A DNA stretch of 64,000 nt from Glycomyces arizonensis DSM 44726 (GTDB taxonomy: Bacteria > Actinomycetota > Actinomycetes > Mycobacteriales > Micromonosporaceae), in NCBI RefSeq assembly GCF_000482705.1, contig NZ_AXWO01000015.1:1-64000 (forward strand), written 5' to 3'. Made by a program: the position numbers and the translations under genes. How positions within the stretch are numbered: position 1 is the stretch's first letter; each line of letters begins with the position of its first letter. Shown piece after piece: positions 8,700 to 16,548 of the stretch. Under the pieces are notes generated by a model. It saw only the letters and a program-made list of their open reading frames with translations, was not told where the DNA came from and ran no database searches.

Positions 8700-8733
8700 T
8701 TGTGAAGCTTTGTTCGGTCAGGCGGCGCCTGGA

Positions 8734-9006
8734 TCAGGCGGCCTGGGCCAGCTTGTTGTAGGCCGCGGCCATCTTCGACTTGCGCTGGGCGGCCTGGTTC
8801 TTGTGGATGACACCCTTCGAGGAGGCCTTGTCCAGCTCGCGGCTGGCGGCCTGCAGGTGGATCCCGGCGGCAGCGACGTCGCCGGTGGCCGCCGACTCAC
8901 GGAACTTCCGGATGGCGGTCTTCAGCGACGACTTCACAGCCTTGTTGCGCATCCGGCGCTTCTCGTTCTGCCGGTTGCGCTTTTCCTTGGACTTAATGTT
9001 CGCCAC
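8734..9006 (-). CDS. rpsT: 30S ribosomal protein S20
   Basis: A 90-residue, highly basic protein starting [18 protein letters not shown], the classical bS20 N-terminus, with the conserved [16 protein letters not shown] segment near the C-terminus. It binds 16S rRNA helices 9 and 44 in the small subunit. It is monocistronic, read opposite to holA, and followed by the shared terminator. The 190-base gap behind it (9007-9195) presumably carries its promoter. Confidence 0.98.
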   Translation of the reverse strand: MANIKSKEKRNRQNEKRRMRNKAVKSSLKTAIRKFRESAATGDVAAAGIHLQAASRELDKASSKGVIHKNQAAQRKSKMAAAYNKLAQAA

Positions 9007-9195
9007 GCGTGAAGCCTCAGTCTCGTGATTACTTGGTTCCTTACAAACCGCGTCGGGCGCAGGGCGCGCGCCGCGCGACTATCAACGTTACCAGGAGCCG
9101 AGAAGGGCACACGGCCTGGCATCCTGACCGCGAGCCAGGTTACACCAGGTCGCGCGCGTCGCTCACCTCGGGCCGCCTGAGGCGCCGCGGGGCGC

Positions 9196-9792
9196 TCACT
9201 CGGCCAGCGCGCGGCCCGCGAGCGCCGGCAGGAACACCGTGTCGACGATCTCCTCGATCGACTCGTCCGGCAGCGCTCCGGTGAGGATGAACTCGTTGCG
9301 CGCCAAGTCGATCGGCAGCGTCTGGAGTCGCTCGTTCAATTGCCCGGGCACGATCTCGCCGCGCTCGGCGGCGCGATGGAGCACCGTGTCGGTCATGAGC
9401 GCCCGCAGGTAGCCGATGAGCCGCTTGAAGACCTGCTCGTTCACGTCGGGCTTCTCGGTGACCTCGGTGAGGATCCCGATCATCGTCTCGCGTCCGAGGG
9501 CCACCAGGCGCTGCTGCATGAGTTTGAGCAGCGTCACGGTGTCGTCGCGGAGCGAGCCGGTGTCGGGGATCGACTCGGCGCTGGGGAGCATGTGCAGGGC
9601 GGTGGCGACCATGAGCTCGACGCGGCTGGGCCAGCGCCGGTAGAGCACCGGTTTGCTGGTGCCGGCCCGCTTGGCGACGCGGTCCATGGTGACCGCGGCG
9701 AATCCGCCCTCCTGGAGCTCCTCCCAGACGGCCTGGAAGATCGCTCCTTCGAGTTCCTTCCCGCGGCGTCGGGTCCGGTTCTCCTGTGACAT
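9196..9792 (-). CDS. TetR family transcriptional regulator
   Basis: A 198-residue repressor. The N-terminal helix-turn-helix (about residues 30-55, VTMDRVAKRAGTSKPVLYRRW) is typical TetR, followed by a helical ligand-binding domain. ATG 9792 is preferred over GTG 9804 because GTGGGGG lies five bases before it. It is divergent from the membrane protein at 9885, and two related operator-like repeats sit between them. It most likely represses both genes; ligand unknown. Confidence 0.9.
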   Translation of the reverse strand: MSQENRTRRRGKELEGAIFQAVWEELQEGGFAAVTMDRVAKRAGTSKPVLYRRWPSRVELMVATALHMLPSAESIPDTGSLRDDTVTLLKLMQQRLVALGRETMIGILTEVTEKPDVNEQVFKRLIGYLRALMTDTVLHRAAERGEIVPGQLNERLQTLPIDLARNEFILTGALPDESIEEIVDTVFLPALAGRALAE

Positions 9793-9805
9793 GAGCACCC
9801 CCACT

Positions 9806-9863
9806 AGATACTGCTCGTTTCTTATGTTATACCTTGACGAGAGATTAGATACGAGTCGTATCT
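9806..9863. promoter_or_regulatory. Two TetR operator-like inverted repeats
   Basis: A perfect 17-bp palindrome AGATACGAGTCGTATCT lies at 9847-9863. A degenerate copy AGATACTGCTCGTTTCT (13 of 17 identical) lies at 9806-9822, next to the TetR start. Centre-to-centre distance is 41 bases, about four turns. Location in the divergent gap and symmetry support binding by the adjacent TetR. Confidence 0.7.
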
Positions 9864-9884
9864 TACGGACGATTGGAAGCCGTC

Positions 9885-10925
9885 ATGGAGACCACCGCAC
9901 CTTCCACACCCACCCGCACTCCCGCAGGCCGCGTCGTCGGCCTCGTCCTCGGCCTGACCCTCATCGTCGGTGTCCTCACCATCGCGTTCGCCTGGCCCTC
10001 GTCCAACACCGGCCCCGAGGACCTCCCCATCGCCGTGGTCGGGCCGCCCGAGGCCGCCGAACAGGTCGCCGGGAGGCTCGACGAGGCCCGGCCCGGCGGC
10101 TTCGACGTCGTCGCGGCCGCGAGTCCCGAGGAGGCCGTCGCGATGATCGAGGAGCGCGAGGTCTACGCGGCCCTCGCCGTCGGCACCGACGGCGTCGACC
10201 TCTACACCGCCGGCGCCGCCTCGCCCGCGGTCGCGCGCATGGTCGGCGGCATCGCCGAGCAGATCGCCGCCGGCATGGGCGAAGCGGCCGGGCAGCCCGG
10301 CTCCGTCCAGGTGAGCGTCGAAGACGTCGTGCCGCTGCCCGAGGAGGACCCGAACGGCGCGGGCCTGGCCGCCTCGGCCCTGCCGATGGCCGCCGGCGGC
10401 ATCATCATCGCCGTGCTCATCGGCACGGCCATGCGCGGCTCGGGCCGCCAGGCCGCCGCCGCGGTCCTCGCCCCGCTCGCCGTCGGCGCCGCCATAGCGG
10501 CGATCCTGCGGTACTGGCTCGGCTCGGTCGAAGGCGACTACTGGACCGTCGCCGGGGCGGTCGCCCTGGCGCTGCTCGCCGCCACCTGGACCGTGCTCGG
10601 CCTGACCAAGCTGCTCGGCCGCGCGGGCACCATCATCGGCGCGGCCCTGATCATGCTCGTCGGCAACCCGCTCTCGGGCCTGACCAGCGCCCCCGAGCTC
10701 CTGCCCGCCCCGTGGGGCGAGGTGGGCCGGTACCTGACGCCGGGCGCGGGCGGGACGCTGCTGCGGTCGGTGTCGTTCTTCGACGGCCACGGAGCATCGG
10801 TCGCGGTCGTGGTCCTGGCCTCGTGGCTGGCCGGGGGGATCATTCTGTTCATCATCGGCGCGGTCCGCGCGAAGGTGCGGCAGGTCGAGACGGCCTCACC
10901 CGAGCCGGTCGCCGCCGCCGTCTGA
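9885..10925 (+). CDS. YhgE/Pip- or ABC-2-like membrane protein under TetR control
   Basis: A 346-residue membrane protein: one N-terminal helix (about 18-38), an extracytoplasmic region of about 130 residues containing DLPIAVVGPPEAAEQVAGRL, and five or so C-terminal helices. This layout resembles the YhgE/Pip and DUF3533-type relatives of ABC-2 permeases. No ATPase gene is adjacent. ATG 9885 has GGAAG upstream; TTG 9873 is possible. Neighbouring TetR and operators suggest induction by an unknown compound, perhaps for export. Function is inference. Confidence 0.7.
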   Translation: METTAPSTPTRTPAGRVVGLVLGLTLIVGVLTIAFAWPSSNTGPEDLPIAVVGPPEAAEQVAGRLDEARPGGFDVVAAASPEEAVAMIEEREVYAALAVGTDGVDLYTAGAASPAVARMVGGIAEQIAAGMGEAAGQPGSVQVSVEDVVPLPEEDPNGAGLAASALPMAAGGIIIAVLIGTAMRGSGRQAAAAVLAPLAVGAAIAAILRYWLGSVEGDYWTVAGAVALALLAATWTVLGLTKLLGRAGTIIGAALIMLVGNPLSGLTSAPELLPAPWGEVGRYLTPGAGGTLLRSVSFFDGHGASVAVVVLASWLAGGIILFIIGAVRAKVRQVETASPEPVAAAV

Positions 10926-10930
10926 TCCAT

Positions 10931-10972
10931 GGCCCTGCCGCCGCCCCGCGATCACGGGGCGGCGGCAGGGCC
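10931..10972 (+). terminator. GC-rich terminator hairpin
   Basis: A perfect 18-bp inverted repeat (GGCCCTGCCGCCGCCCCG and complement) with a six-base loop lies just after the membrane-protein stop. It lacks a T-run and is followed within four bases by the AT-rich palindrome. Confidence 0.7.
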
Positions 10973-10975
10973 GCG

Positions 10976-11038
10976 CTTATACCCTATAACATATATTCTA
11001 TAGAAACAAGATATAGAATATATGTTATAGGGTATAAG
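10976..11038. repeat. 27-bp perfect AT-rich palindrome
   Basis: Left arm 10976-11002 begins CTTATACCCTATAACATATA and its exact complement occupies 11012-11038, around the nine-base loop GAAACAAGA. The arms are about 75 percent A+T in a genome near 70 percent G+C. A related ATAG-rich tail (CTATAGAG) follows. It is not a normal terminator. It could be a cruciform, a protein-binding site, an attachment-type site or a mobile-element remnant. The symmetry is observed; no role is established. Confidence 0.85.
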
Positions 11039-11231
11039 CTATAGAGACTGGAGTTTGGTTCCGGTCGCGGGCGAGATCTGCGCCCTGTTCGAGCGCGGGA
11101 CGTGGCGGGGACGGCCTTCTTCGTCGGGTGTTCGGGCGAGGCCGGGTGGGTAAGGCAGAATTGGGTCGCCCACCCCCACACGAGCAGCGCCGGTCAACGG
11201 CCCGCAGGTTTCGCCGAGAAGGAAGGCCAAC

Positions 11232-13064
11232 GTGACGAACGCGCCAGGTTCGACCGCTCCGGAGTCGATCCGGAACTTCTGCATCATCGCGCACATCGAC
11301 CACGGCAAGTCGACGCTGGCCGACCGCATGCTGCAGATCACCGAGGTCGTCGACGCCCGCAAGATGCGCGAGCAGTACCTCGACCGGATGGACATCGAGC
11401 GCGAGCGGGGCATCACCGTCAAGTCGCAGGCCGTCCGGATGCCGTGGACGGCCCGCTCGGGCGAGGCCGAGGGCGAGGCCTTCGTGCTCAACATGATCGA
11501 CACGCCCGGCCACGTGGACTTCACCTACGAGGTCTCGCGGTCCCTGGCCGCCTGCGAGGGCGCGATCCTCCTCGTCGACGCCGCCCAGGGCATCGAGGCC
11601 CAGACCCTCGCCAACCTCTACCTGGCGATGGGCAACGACCTGACGATCATCCCGGTGCTCAACAAGATCGATCTGCCCTCGGCCGACCCGGACCGGTACG
11701 CCGAGGAGCTGGCCCACCTCATCGGCTGCGAGCCCGAGGACGTCTTCCGCGTCTCGGGCAAGACCGGCGAGGGCGTCGCCGAACTGCTCGACGCGATCGT
11801 CGCACAGGTCCCGGCCCCCACCGGCGACGCCGACGCCCCGCCCCGCGCGCTGATCTTCGACTCGGTCTACGACGTCTACCGCGGCGTGGTCACCTACATC
11901 CGCGTCGTCGACGGCAAGCTCAACGCCCGCGACCGGATCCGCATGATGTCGACCAGGGCCGACCACGAGCTGCTGGAGATCGGCGTCATCAGCCCCGAGC
12001 CGACCGCGGGCAAGGCGCTCGGCGTCGGCGAGGTCGGCTACCTCATCACCGGCGTCAAGGACGTGCGCCAGTCCAAGGTGGGCGACACCGTCACGCACGC
12101 GAAGTCCCCGGCCCAGACCGCGCTGCCCGGCTACACCGAGGCCAAGCCGATGGTGTTCTCCGGGCTCTACCCGCTCGACGGCTCCGACTACGGGAACCTG
12201 CGCGAGGCGCTCGACAAGCTCCAGCTCAACGACGCCGCGCTCCAGTTCGAGCCCGAGACGTCGGCGGCGCTCGGCTTCGGCTTCCGCGTCGGGTTCCTCG
12301 GCCTGCTCCACCTGGAGATCATCCGCGAGAGGCTCGAGCGCGAGTTCAACCTCGACCTGATCTCGACGGCTCCGAACGTCGTCTACCAGGTGACCATGGA
12401 GGACGGCGAGCAGATCGAGGTCACCAACCCCTCGGAGTTTCCCGACGGGAAGATCTCGCGGATCACCGAGCCGATCGTCAAGGCCACGGTCCTCACCCCC
12501 ACCGAGTACATCGGCCCGGTCATGGAGCTGTGCCAGTCGCGCCGCGGCGTCCAGGAGGGCATGGACTACCTCTCGACCGACCGCGTCGAGATCCGCTACA
12601 CGCTGCCGCTGGCCGAGATCGTGTTCGACTTCTTCGACCAGCTCAAGAGCCGCACCAAGGGCTACGCCTCGCTCGACTATGAAATTGAAGGCTCCCAGGA
12701 GGCCGATCTGGTGAAGGTGGACATCCTCCTCCAGGGCGAGCGGGTCGACGCGTTCGCCGCGATCGTCCACAAGGACCAGGCCTACGGCTACGGCGTCAAG
12801 CTCGCCGAGCGGCTCAAGAAGCTCATTCCGCGCCAGCAGTTCGAGGTCCCGATCCAGGCCGCGATCGGCTCGCGCATCATCGCCCGCGAGAACATCCGCG
12901 CCCTGCGCAAGGACGTCCTGGCCAAGTGCTACGGCGGCGACATCTCCCGCAAGCGCAAGCTCCTGGAGAAGCAGAAGGAGGGCAAGAAGCGGATGAAGAC
13001 CGTCGGGCGAGTCGAGGTCCCGCAGGAGGCCTTCATCGCGGCGCTGCGCACCGACGAGAGCTGA
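11232..13064 (+). CDS. lepA: Elongation factor 4 (LepA)
   Basis: A ribosome-associated translational GTPase acting in translation stress or initiation. The 610-residue product has GTPase motifs [17 protein letters not shown] and NKID, the switch [17 protein letters not shown]-like domains, and the LepA-specific C-terminal domain ([22 protein letters not shown] motif). Length equals the usual 600 or so. GTG 11232 follows a GAGAAGGAAGG ribosome-binding site. It stands alone, with a terminator eight bases after the stop. Bases 11039-11231 hold its promoter region but no other feature. Confidence 0.98.
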   Translation: MTNAPGSTAPESIRNFCIIAHIDHGKSTLADRMLQITEVVDARKMREQYLDRMDIERERGITVKSQAVRMPWTARSGEAEGEAFVLNMIDTPGHVDFTYEVSRSLAACEGAILLVDAAQGIEAQTLANLYLAMGNDLTIIPVLNKIDLPSADPDRYAEELAHLIGCEPEDVFRVSGKTGEGVAELLDAIVAQVPAPTGDADAPPRALIFDSVYDVYRGVVTYIRVVDGKLNARDRIRMMSTRADHELLEIGVISPEPTAGKALGVGEVGYLITGVKDVRQSKVGDTVTHAKSPAQTALPGYTEAKPMVFSGLYPLDGSDYGNLREALDKLQLNDAALQFEPETSAALGFGFRVGFLGLLHLEIIRERLEREFNLDLISTAPNVVYQVTMEDGEQIEVTNPSEFPDGKISRITEPIVKATVLTPTEYIGPVMELCQSRRGVQEGMDYLSTDRVEIRYTLPLAEIVFDFFDQLKSRTKGYASLDYEIEGSQEADLVKVDILLQGERVDAFAAIVHKDQAYGYGVKLAERLKKLIPRQQFEVPIQAAIGSRIIARENIRALRKDVLAKCYGGDISRKRKLLEKQKEGKKRMKTVGRVEVPQEAFIAALRTDES

Positions 13065-13071
13065 ACGGCGA

Positions 13072-13100
13072 GCGCGCCGGACGGTCTCCGTCCGGCGCGC
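13072..13100. terminator. Terminator between lepA and a convergent gene
   Basis: A perfect 12-bp inverted repeat GCGCGCCGGACG / CGTCCGGCGCGC with loop GTCTC. It lies between two convergent genes and can end both transcripts. Confidence 0.8.
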
Positions 13101-13115
13101 GTGATCAATGTGGTG

Positions 13116-13754
13116 TTACGGCTGCTGCCCGGGGCCCGCCGGGGGCTGCTGGTAGCCCTGGCCGGGAGGCGGCTGCTGCTGCGGGTAGCCCTGCTGGCCC
13201 GGCGGCACGGGCGGGCGGCGCGGGAAGTTCCCCGGCTTCGACAGCAGCCACTGGTGCACCTCGGGCTGGAACACCAGCGCGAACATCGCACCGACGGCCG
13301 CGAGCCTGGCCAGGCCCAGCAGTGCGCCGATGGCGGCGTACCAGCCCAGGCCCCAGCCGCCGAAGAAGCCGAACAGGCTGAAGAAGCCGAGGATGCCGAA
13401 GCCGATCAGCAGGATCGTGCGCGGGTCGGCGGCGCCGAAGACGCCCAGCTTCTCCTTGGCGATGAAGTAGGCGATCACACCGGACAGCGCGTGGAAGACC
13501 AGTCCCACGACGCCGGAGACCACGATGAAGCCGGTGGCGATCCACCACGGCGCCGTGGCCACGGCGATGATCGCGAACACCAGCATCAGCACCGATGCGG
13601 CCAGGTAGCCCCACAGGGCCTGGGTCAGCCAGTTGACCTTCACCGGGCGGGCGGGGTTCGGCTTGACGCCGAACTCGATCAGCGGGTCCTGTCCGGACGG
13701 TTGCTGCGGGCCGGGGCCGTTCGCGGGCTGGCCGGGCTGGGGTGGATACGTCAT
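13116..13754 (-). CDS. Membrane protein with proline/glutamine-rich tails
   Basis: A 212-residue protein. The N-terminal 25 residues and C-terminal 45 residues are Pro/Gln/Gly rich (for example YPQQQPPPGQGYQQPP). Between them lie four predicted membrane helices, including a Gly/Phe-rich one (GFFSLFGFFGGWG). Such tails are common in actinobacterial envelope proteins of unknown function. GAGAACGATATG-type sequence precedes the ATG start. It does not belong to a family I can name. Confidence 0.75.
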   Translation of the reverse strand: MTYPPQPGQPANGPGPQQPSGQDPLIEFGVKPNPARPVKVNWLTQALWGYLAASVLMLVFAIIAVATAPWWIATGFIVVSGVVGLVFHALSGVIAYFIAKEKLGVFGAADPRTILLIGFGILGFFSLFGFFGGWGLGWYAAIGALLGLARLAAVGAMFALVFQPEVHQWLLSKPGNFPRRPPVPPGQQGYPQQQPPPGQGYQQPPAGPGQQP

Positions 13755-13890
13755 ATCGTTCTCTCCGGGGGTGGGCGGGCATCGTTCTTCGGACCCACTC
13801 TAGCCTCTTCGCGCTCACCGCGCGGACCGGCGAATTGCCGCATACCCTGGCCTAATGCGGCAATCCGCTCCGGTACCGAGATGAAATCGC

Positions 13891-13924
13891 CGCCCGGGCC
13901 GCACCGCGCGGCACGGCCCGGGCG
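13891..13924 (-). terminator. Probable phoD terminator
   Basis: Inverted repeat CGCCCGGGCCG / CGGCCCGGGCG around a 12-base loop, just downstream of the phoD stop on the minus strand. It is GC-only with no T-run, so identification rests on position. Confidence 0.5.
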
Positions 13925-13930
13925 GGACGG

Positions 13931-15589
13931 TCAGCGGACGGCGTCGTCGGCGTTCTCGTCGGATTCGGCGAACGGACCGGTCGACCCGGTCGACATCGAC
14001 GACTCCACCGGGCGGTCGTAGGTCTGGTGCAGGGTGCGGTCGCGGTCGGCGACGGTGTACGACCGGCGGGTGTGCGCCGGGGCGTCCTGCTCGGTCACGA
14101 CCGGGACGACTTGGAAGTCCACATCGATCTGGTCGGGCGTGATCGTGGTCTGCACCCACCCGCGCTGGGCGTTGCGGAACTTGATGTGCGGATTGATCTG
14201 GAGGGCCTCGTTGTCCTCGGGCACCGAGTCGGCGCCGTTGCCGCCGGAGGTGATCGACGTGGTCACCAGCTCCACGCCCACCCGCTCGGAGTCCGGGTCG
14301 TCGAAGTCGGCCAGCAGCTCCGAAGCCCAGTGGGTGTGCACGTCGCCGGTGAGCACCACCGGGTTGCGCACTCCCGCCTCGCGCCAGCCCCGGACGATCC
14401 GGTCCCTGGAGGCGGTGTAGCCGTCCCAGCCGTCCATGCTGGTGCGCAGGACCGGCCCGGCGTCGGCGTCGCGCTGCGCGAAGAACACCTGCTGGCCGAT
14501 GACGTCCCAGCGGGCCTGGGAGGAGCGGAAGCCGTCGATGAGCCAGTCCTCCTGCGCGTCGCCGGTGATCGAGCGCCTCTCGTCCCACGCTTCGGCGCAG
14601 TCGTCGTTCCAGCCGTCGCCGCACGCCTGGTCGTCGCGGTACTGGCGGGTGTCGAGCATGTGGAAGCGGGCGAGGGTCCCCCACTCGACGCGCCGGTACA
14701 GCTGCATGTCGTAGCCCTCGGGCACCGAGGAGCGGCGCAGCGGCATGTTCTCCCAGTACGCCTGGAAGGCCGCCGCCCGCCTCGCCAGGAAGTCCTCCGC
14801 CTCCGGGGTGTCGGAGCCGGACTCGGGGACCTCGTCGGCCCAGTTGTTCTCGGTCTCGTGGTCGTCCCAGACCACCAGCCACGGCGCGACGGCGTGCGCG
14901 GCCTGGAGGTCGGCGTCGGCCTTGTACTGGGCGTGGCGCTGGCGGTAGTTCGCGAGGGTCACCGTCTCGGGGCCCTCGTGGTCGCGGACGTTCCCGTCGG
15001 GGGAGACGTACTTGTCCTTCTTGTACTCGTACTGGTAGTCGCCGAGGTGGAGGATGAGGTCGGGGGAGGACTCGGCCATGTGCCGGTAGGCGGTGAAGTA
15101 GCCGTGCTCGTACTGCGAGCAGGAGGCGAACGCCATGCGCAGCTGCTCGGGCATCGTGCCGGGGGCCGGGGCGGTGCGGGTCCGCGCGGCCGCGGAGAGC
15201 CACCGGCCGGTCCTGAATCGGTAGTAGTACTCGGTGTCGGGTTCCAGACCGGTCAGTTCGACGTGGACGCTGTGGCCCCACTCGGGGCGGGCCCGCTCGT
15301 GCCCGGAGGCGACGCGGCGCCGGAAGCGCTCGTCGGAGGCCACCTCCCACTTGACGTCGAAGGAGGCGTCGGGCATGCCGCCCATGCCGTCCTCGGCGAG
15401 CGGATCGGTGGCCAGGCGGGTCCACAGGACCACGCCGTCGGGGGCGGGGTCGCCGGAGGCGACGCCGAGGGTGAACGGGTCGCGCTTGATGGTGGCGTGG
15501 CGGTGGTCGTCGGCCCAGGCGGCCGCGGGGACGGCCGTGGCGGCGGCCGCCGCCGAGGAGGCGAGCAGGATGCGGCGTGAGACGTGCAT
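13931..15589 (-). CDS. phoD: Alkaline phosphatase D family (PhoD-like, Tat-exported)
   Basis: A secreted phosphodiesterase/phosphomonoesterase that frees phosphate from organic phosphates, using Ca and Fe. The 552-residue product starts with a twin-arginine-type signal (VSRRILLASSAAAAA, then AAAWA). It has a Fn3-like N-terminal PhoD domain (FTLGVASGDPAPDGVVLWTR) and a metallophosphatase core with HLGDYQYEY, WDDHETENNW and TGDVHTHW. The ATG at 15589 has GAGG seven bases upstream; longer frames add unconserved sequence. A candidate PHO box lies about 90 bases upstream, so phosphate starvation control is likely. Confidence 0.93.
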   Translation of the reverse strand: MHVSRRILLASSAAAAATAVPAAAWADDHRHATIKRDPFTLGVASGDPAPDGVVLWTRLATDPLAEDGMGGMPDASFDVKWEVASDERFRRRVASGHERARPEWGHSVHVELTGLEPDTEYYYRFRTGRWLSAAARTRTAPAPGTMPEQLRMAFASCSQYEHGYFTAYRHMAESSPDLILHLGDYQYEYKKDKYVSPDGNVRDHEGPETVTLANYRQRHAQYKADADLQAAHAVAPWLVVWDDHETENNWADEVPESGSDTPEAEDFLARRAAAFQAYWENMPLRRSSVPEGYDMQLYRRVEWGTLARFHMLDTRQYRDDQACGDGWNDDCAEAWDERRSITGDAQEDWLIDGFRSSQARWDVIGQQVFFAQRDADAGPVLRTSMDGWDGYTASRDRIVRGWREAGVRNPVVLTGDVHTHWASELLADFDDPDSERVGVELVTTSITSGGNGADSVPEDNEALQINPHIKFRNAQRGWVQTTITPDQIDVDFQVVPVVTEQDAPAHTRRSYTVADRDRTLHQTYDRPVESSMSTGSTGPFAESDENADDAVR

Positions 15590-15675
15590 GGAGAGACCTC
15601 GCTTGCGGTGAGCGATCGGATGGACCTCCTCAGCCCAGCAAGCGCAGTTGCACCGGCCGAGACGCGCGGATAGCG

Positions 15676-15697
15676 CCCCGGTGAACCGAGGTCGAAT
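15676..15697 (-). promoter_or_regulatory. Candidate PHO box upstream of phoD
   Basis: On the minus strand two adjacent 11-mers read ATTCGACCTCG then GTTCACCGGGG. The second fits the actinobacterial PhoP unit GTTCACCCGGC at 9 of 11 positions, the first only loosely. The location before a PhoD gene supports the call; the weak first unit weakens it. The rest of the gap 15590-15910 holds no gene. Confidence 0.35.
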
Positions 15698-15910
15698 ACT
15701 GACAAGTCGACTACGGCGACTGTAACCGGATCGAAAGGCGACGGACCGCTTACTCGGAATATTCAGGGCGATACCCGCAATGGCATCGTTTGCGGCGGTT
15801 CGGTGAACCGCGTTCGCGTTCCGCTCCCTCCGCCGACCGCCCGTGGCCCGGAAGGCGAAGCCATGACAGCATTGTGCTGTCTTGCCCGATATCGAGCGCA
15901 CGGAGGAGCA

Positions 15911-16180
15911 GTGTTCCAGGACATCGGAAGGCGTGTCGAGGAAGTGCAGCGGGCGGTCCAGTCCGTACGGGTCCCGGTATCGGACCCGGGTGGACTGGTG
16001 CGGCTCACCGCCGGGCCCGGCGGATCCGTCGAGGAGCTGGCGATCGCGGACCAGGCCTACCGGCTCTCGGCCGAGGAGCTGGCCGAGCTCATCACCGACA
16101 CCATGAAGGACGGGGCCGCCAAGGCCGACGCCGAGGTCCGCCGGATCGCCGTCGACACGATGAGGGAGGGAGACCGGTGA
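15911..16180 (+). CDS. YbaB/EbfC-like protein, copy 1
   Basis: An 89-residue protein with the YbaB pattern: an N-terminal helix (DIGRRVEEVQRAVQSV), a beta hairpin (GGLVRLTAGPGGSVEELAI) and a long C-terminal helix. Classical YbaB binds DNA. In actinobacteria relatives of this fold (EspL type) sit in type VII secretion loci. GTG 15911 has GGAGGAGC directly upstream, better supported than the upstream ATG at 15803. It overlaps the next gene by four bases. The nearby WXG-type gene favours a secretion-linked rather than nucleoid role (inference). Confidence 0.75.
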   Translation: MFQDIGRRVEEVQRAVQSVRVPVSDPGGLVRLTAGPGGSVEELAIADQAYRLSAEELAELITDTMKDGAAKADAEVRRIAVDTMREGDR

Positions 16181-16548
16181 GCGACGATCGACTCGGCGGC
16201 CGCACGCCCGAAGCGGTGTTCGCGGACCTCGAACGGCTCCTGGAGCGCACGGAGGACCGGCTCGCGACGCTGGAGGCGGCCGAGGACGAGGTCCTGGCCA
16301 CGCCCGTCTCGGTCACCAGCGACGACGGCATGGTCACCGTCGCGCTCGACACCGATGGCAGGCTCGACCGGGTCGCCTTGGAGCCCAGGGCGGTCCGCCT
16401 GCGGGGCACCCTCCCGCAGATCGTCCTGGACACCCTGGAGCGGGCCCGGCTCCAGTACGCGGAGCTGGCGCAGGAGGCGGCCCGCCGGGCCCTCCCCGGG
16501 CTGAACGTCGACGCCCCGCCCGGCGGCCCGGGCGGCGAGCACCGGTGA
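16177..16548 (+). CDS. YbaB/EbfC-like protein, copy 2
   Basis: A 123-residue paralogue of the preceding protein. A long N-terminal helix (FADLERLLERTEDRLATLEAA) leads into two beta strands (VTSDDGMVTVALDTDGRLDRVAL) and a C-terminal helix; the tail is Pro/Gly rich. Tandem YbaB-like genes joined by overlapping stop/start codons (GTGA at both junctions) suggest equimolar synthesis and a heteromeric complex. It is divergent enough from copy 1 that recent duplication is unlikely. Confidence 0.75.
   Translation: MSDDRLGGRTPEAVFADLERLLERTEDRLATLEAAEDEVLATPVSVTSDDGMVTVALDTDGRLDRVALEPRAVRLRGTLPQIVLDTLERARLQYAELAQEAARRALPGLNVDAPPGGPGGEHR

Noticed and set aside
11025..12770. 581-codon minus-strand frame opposite lepA
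   Set aside because: Shadow of lepA, with biased composition and no recognisable domain.
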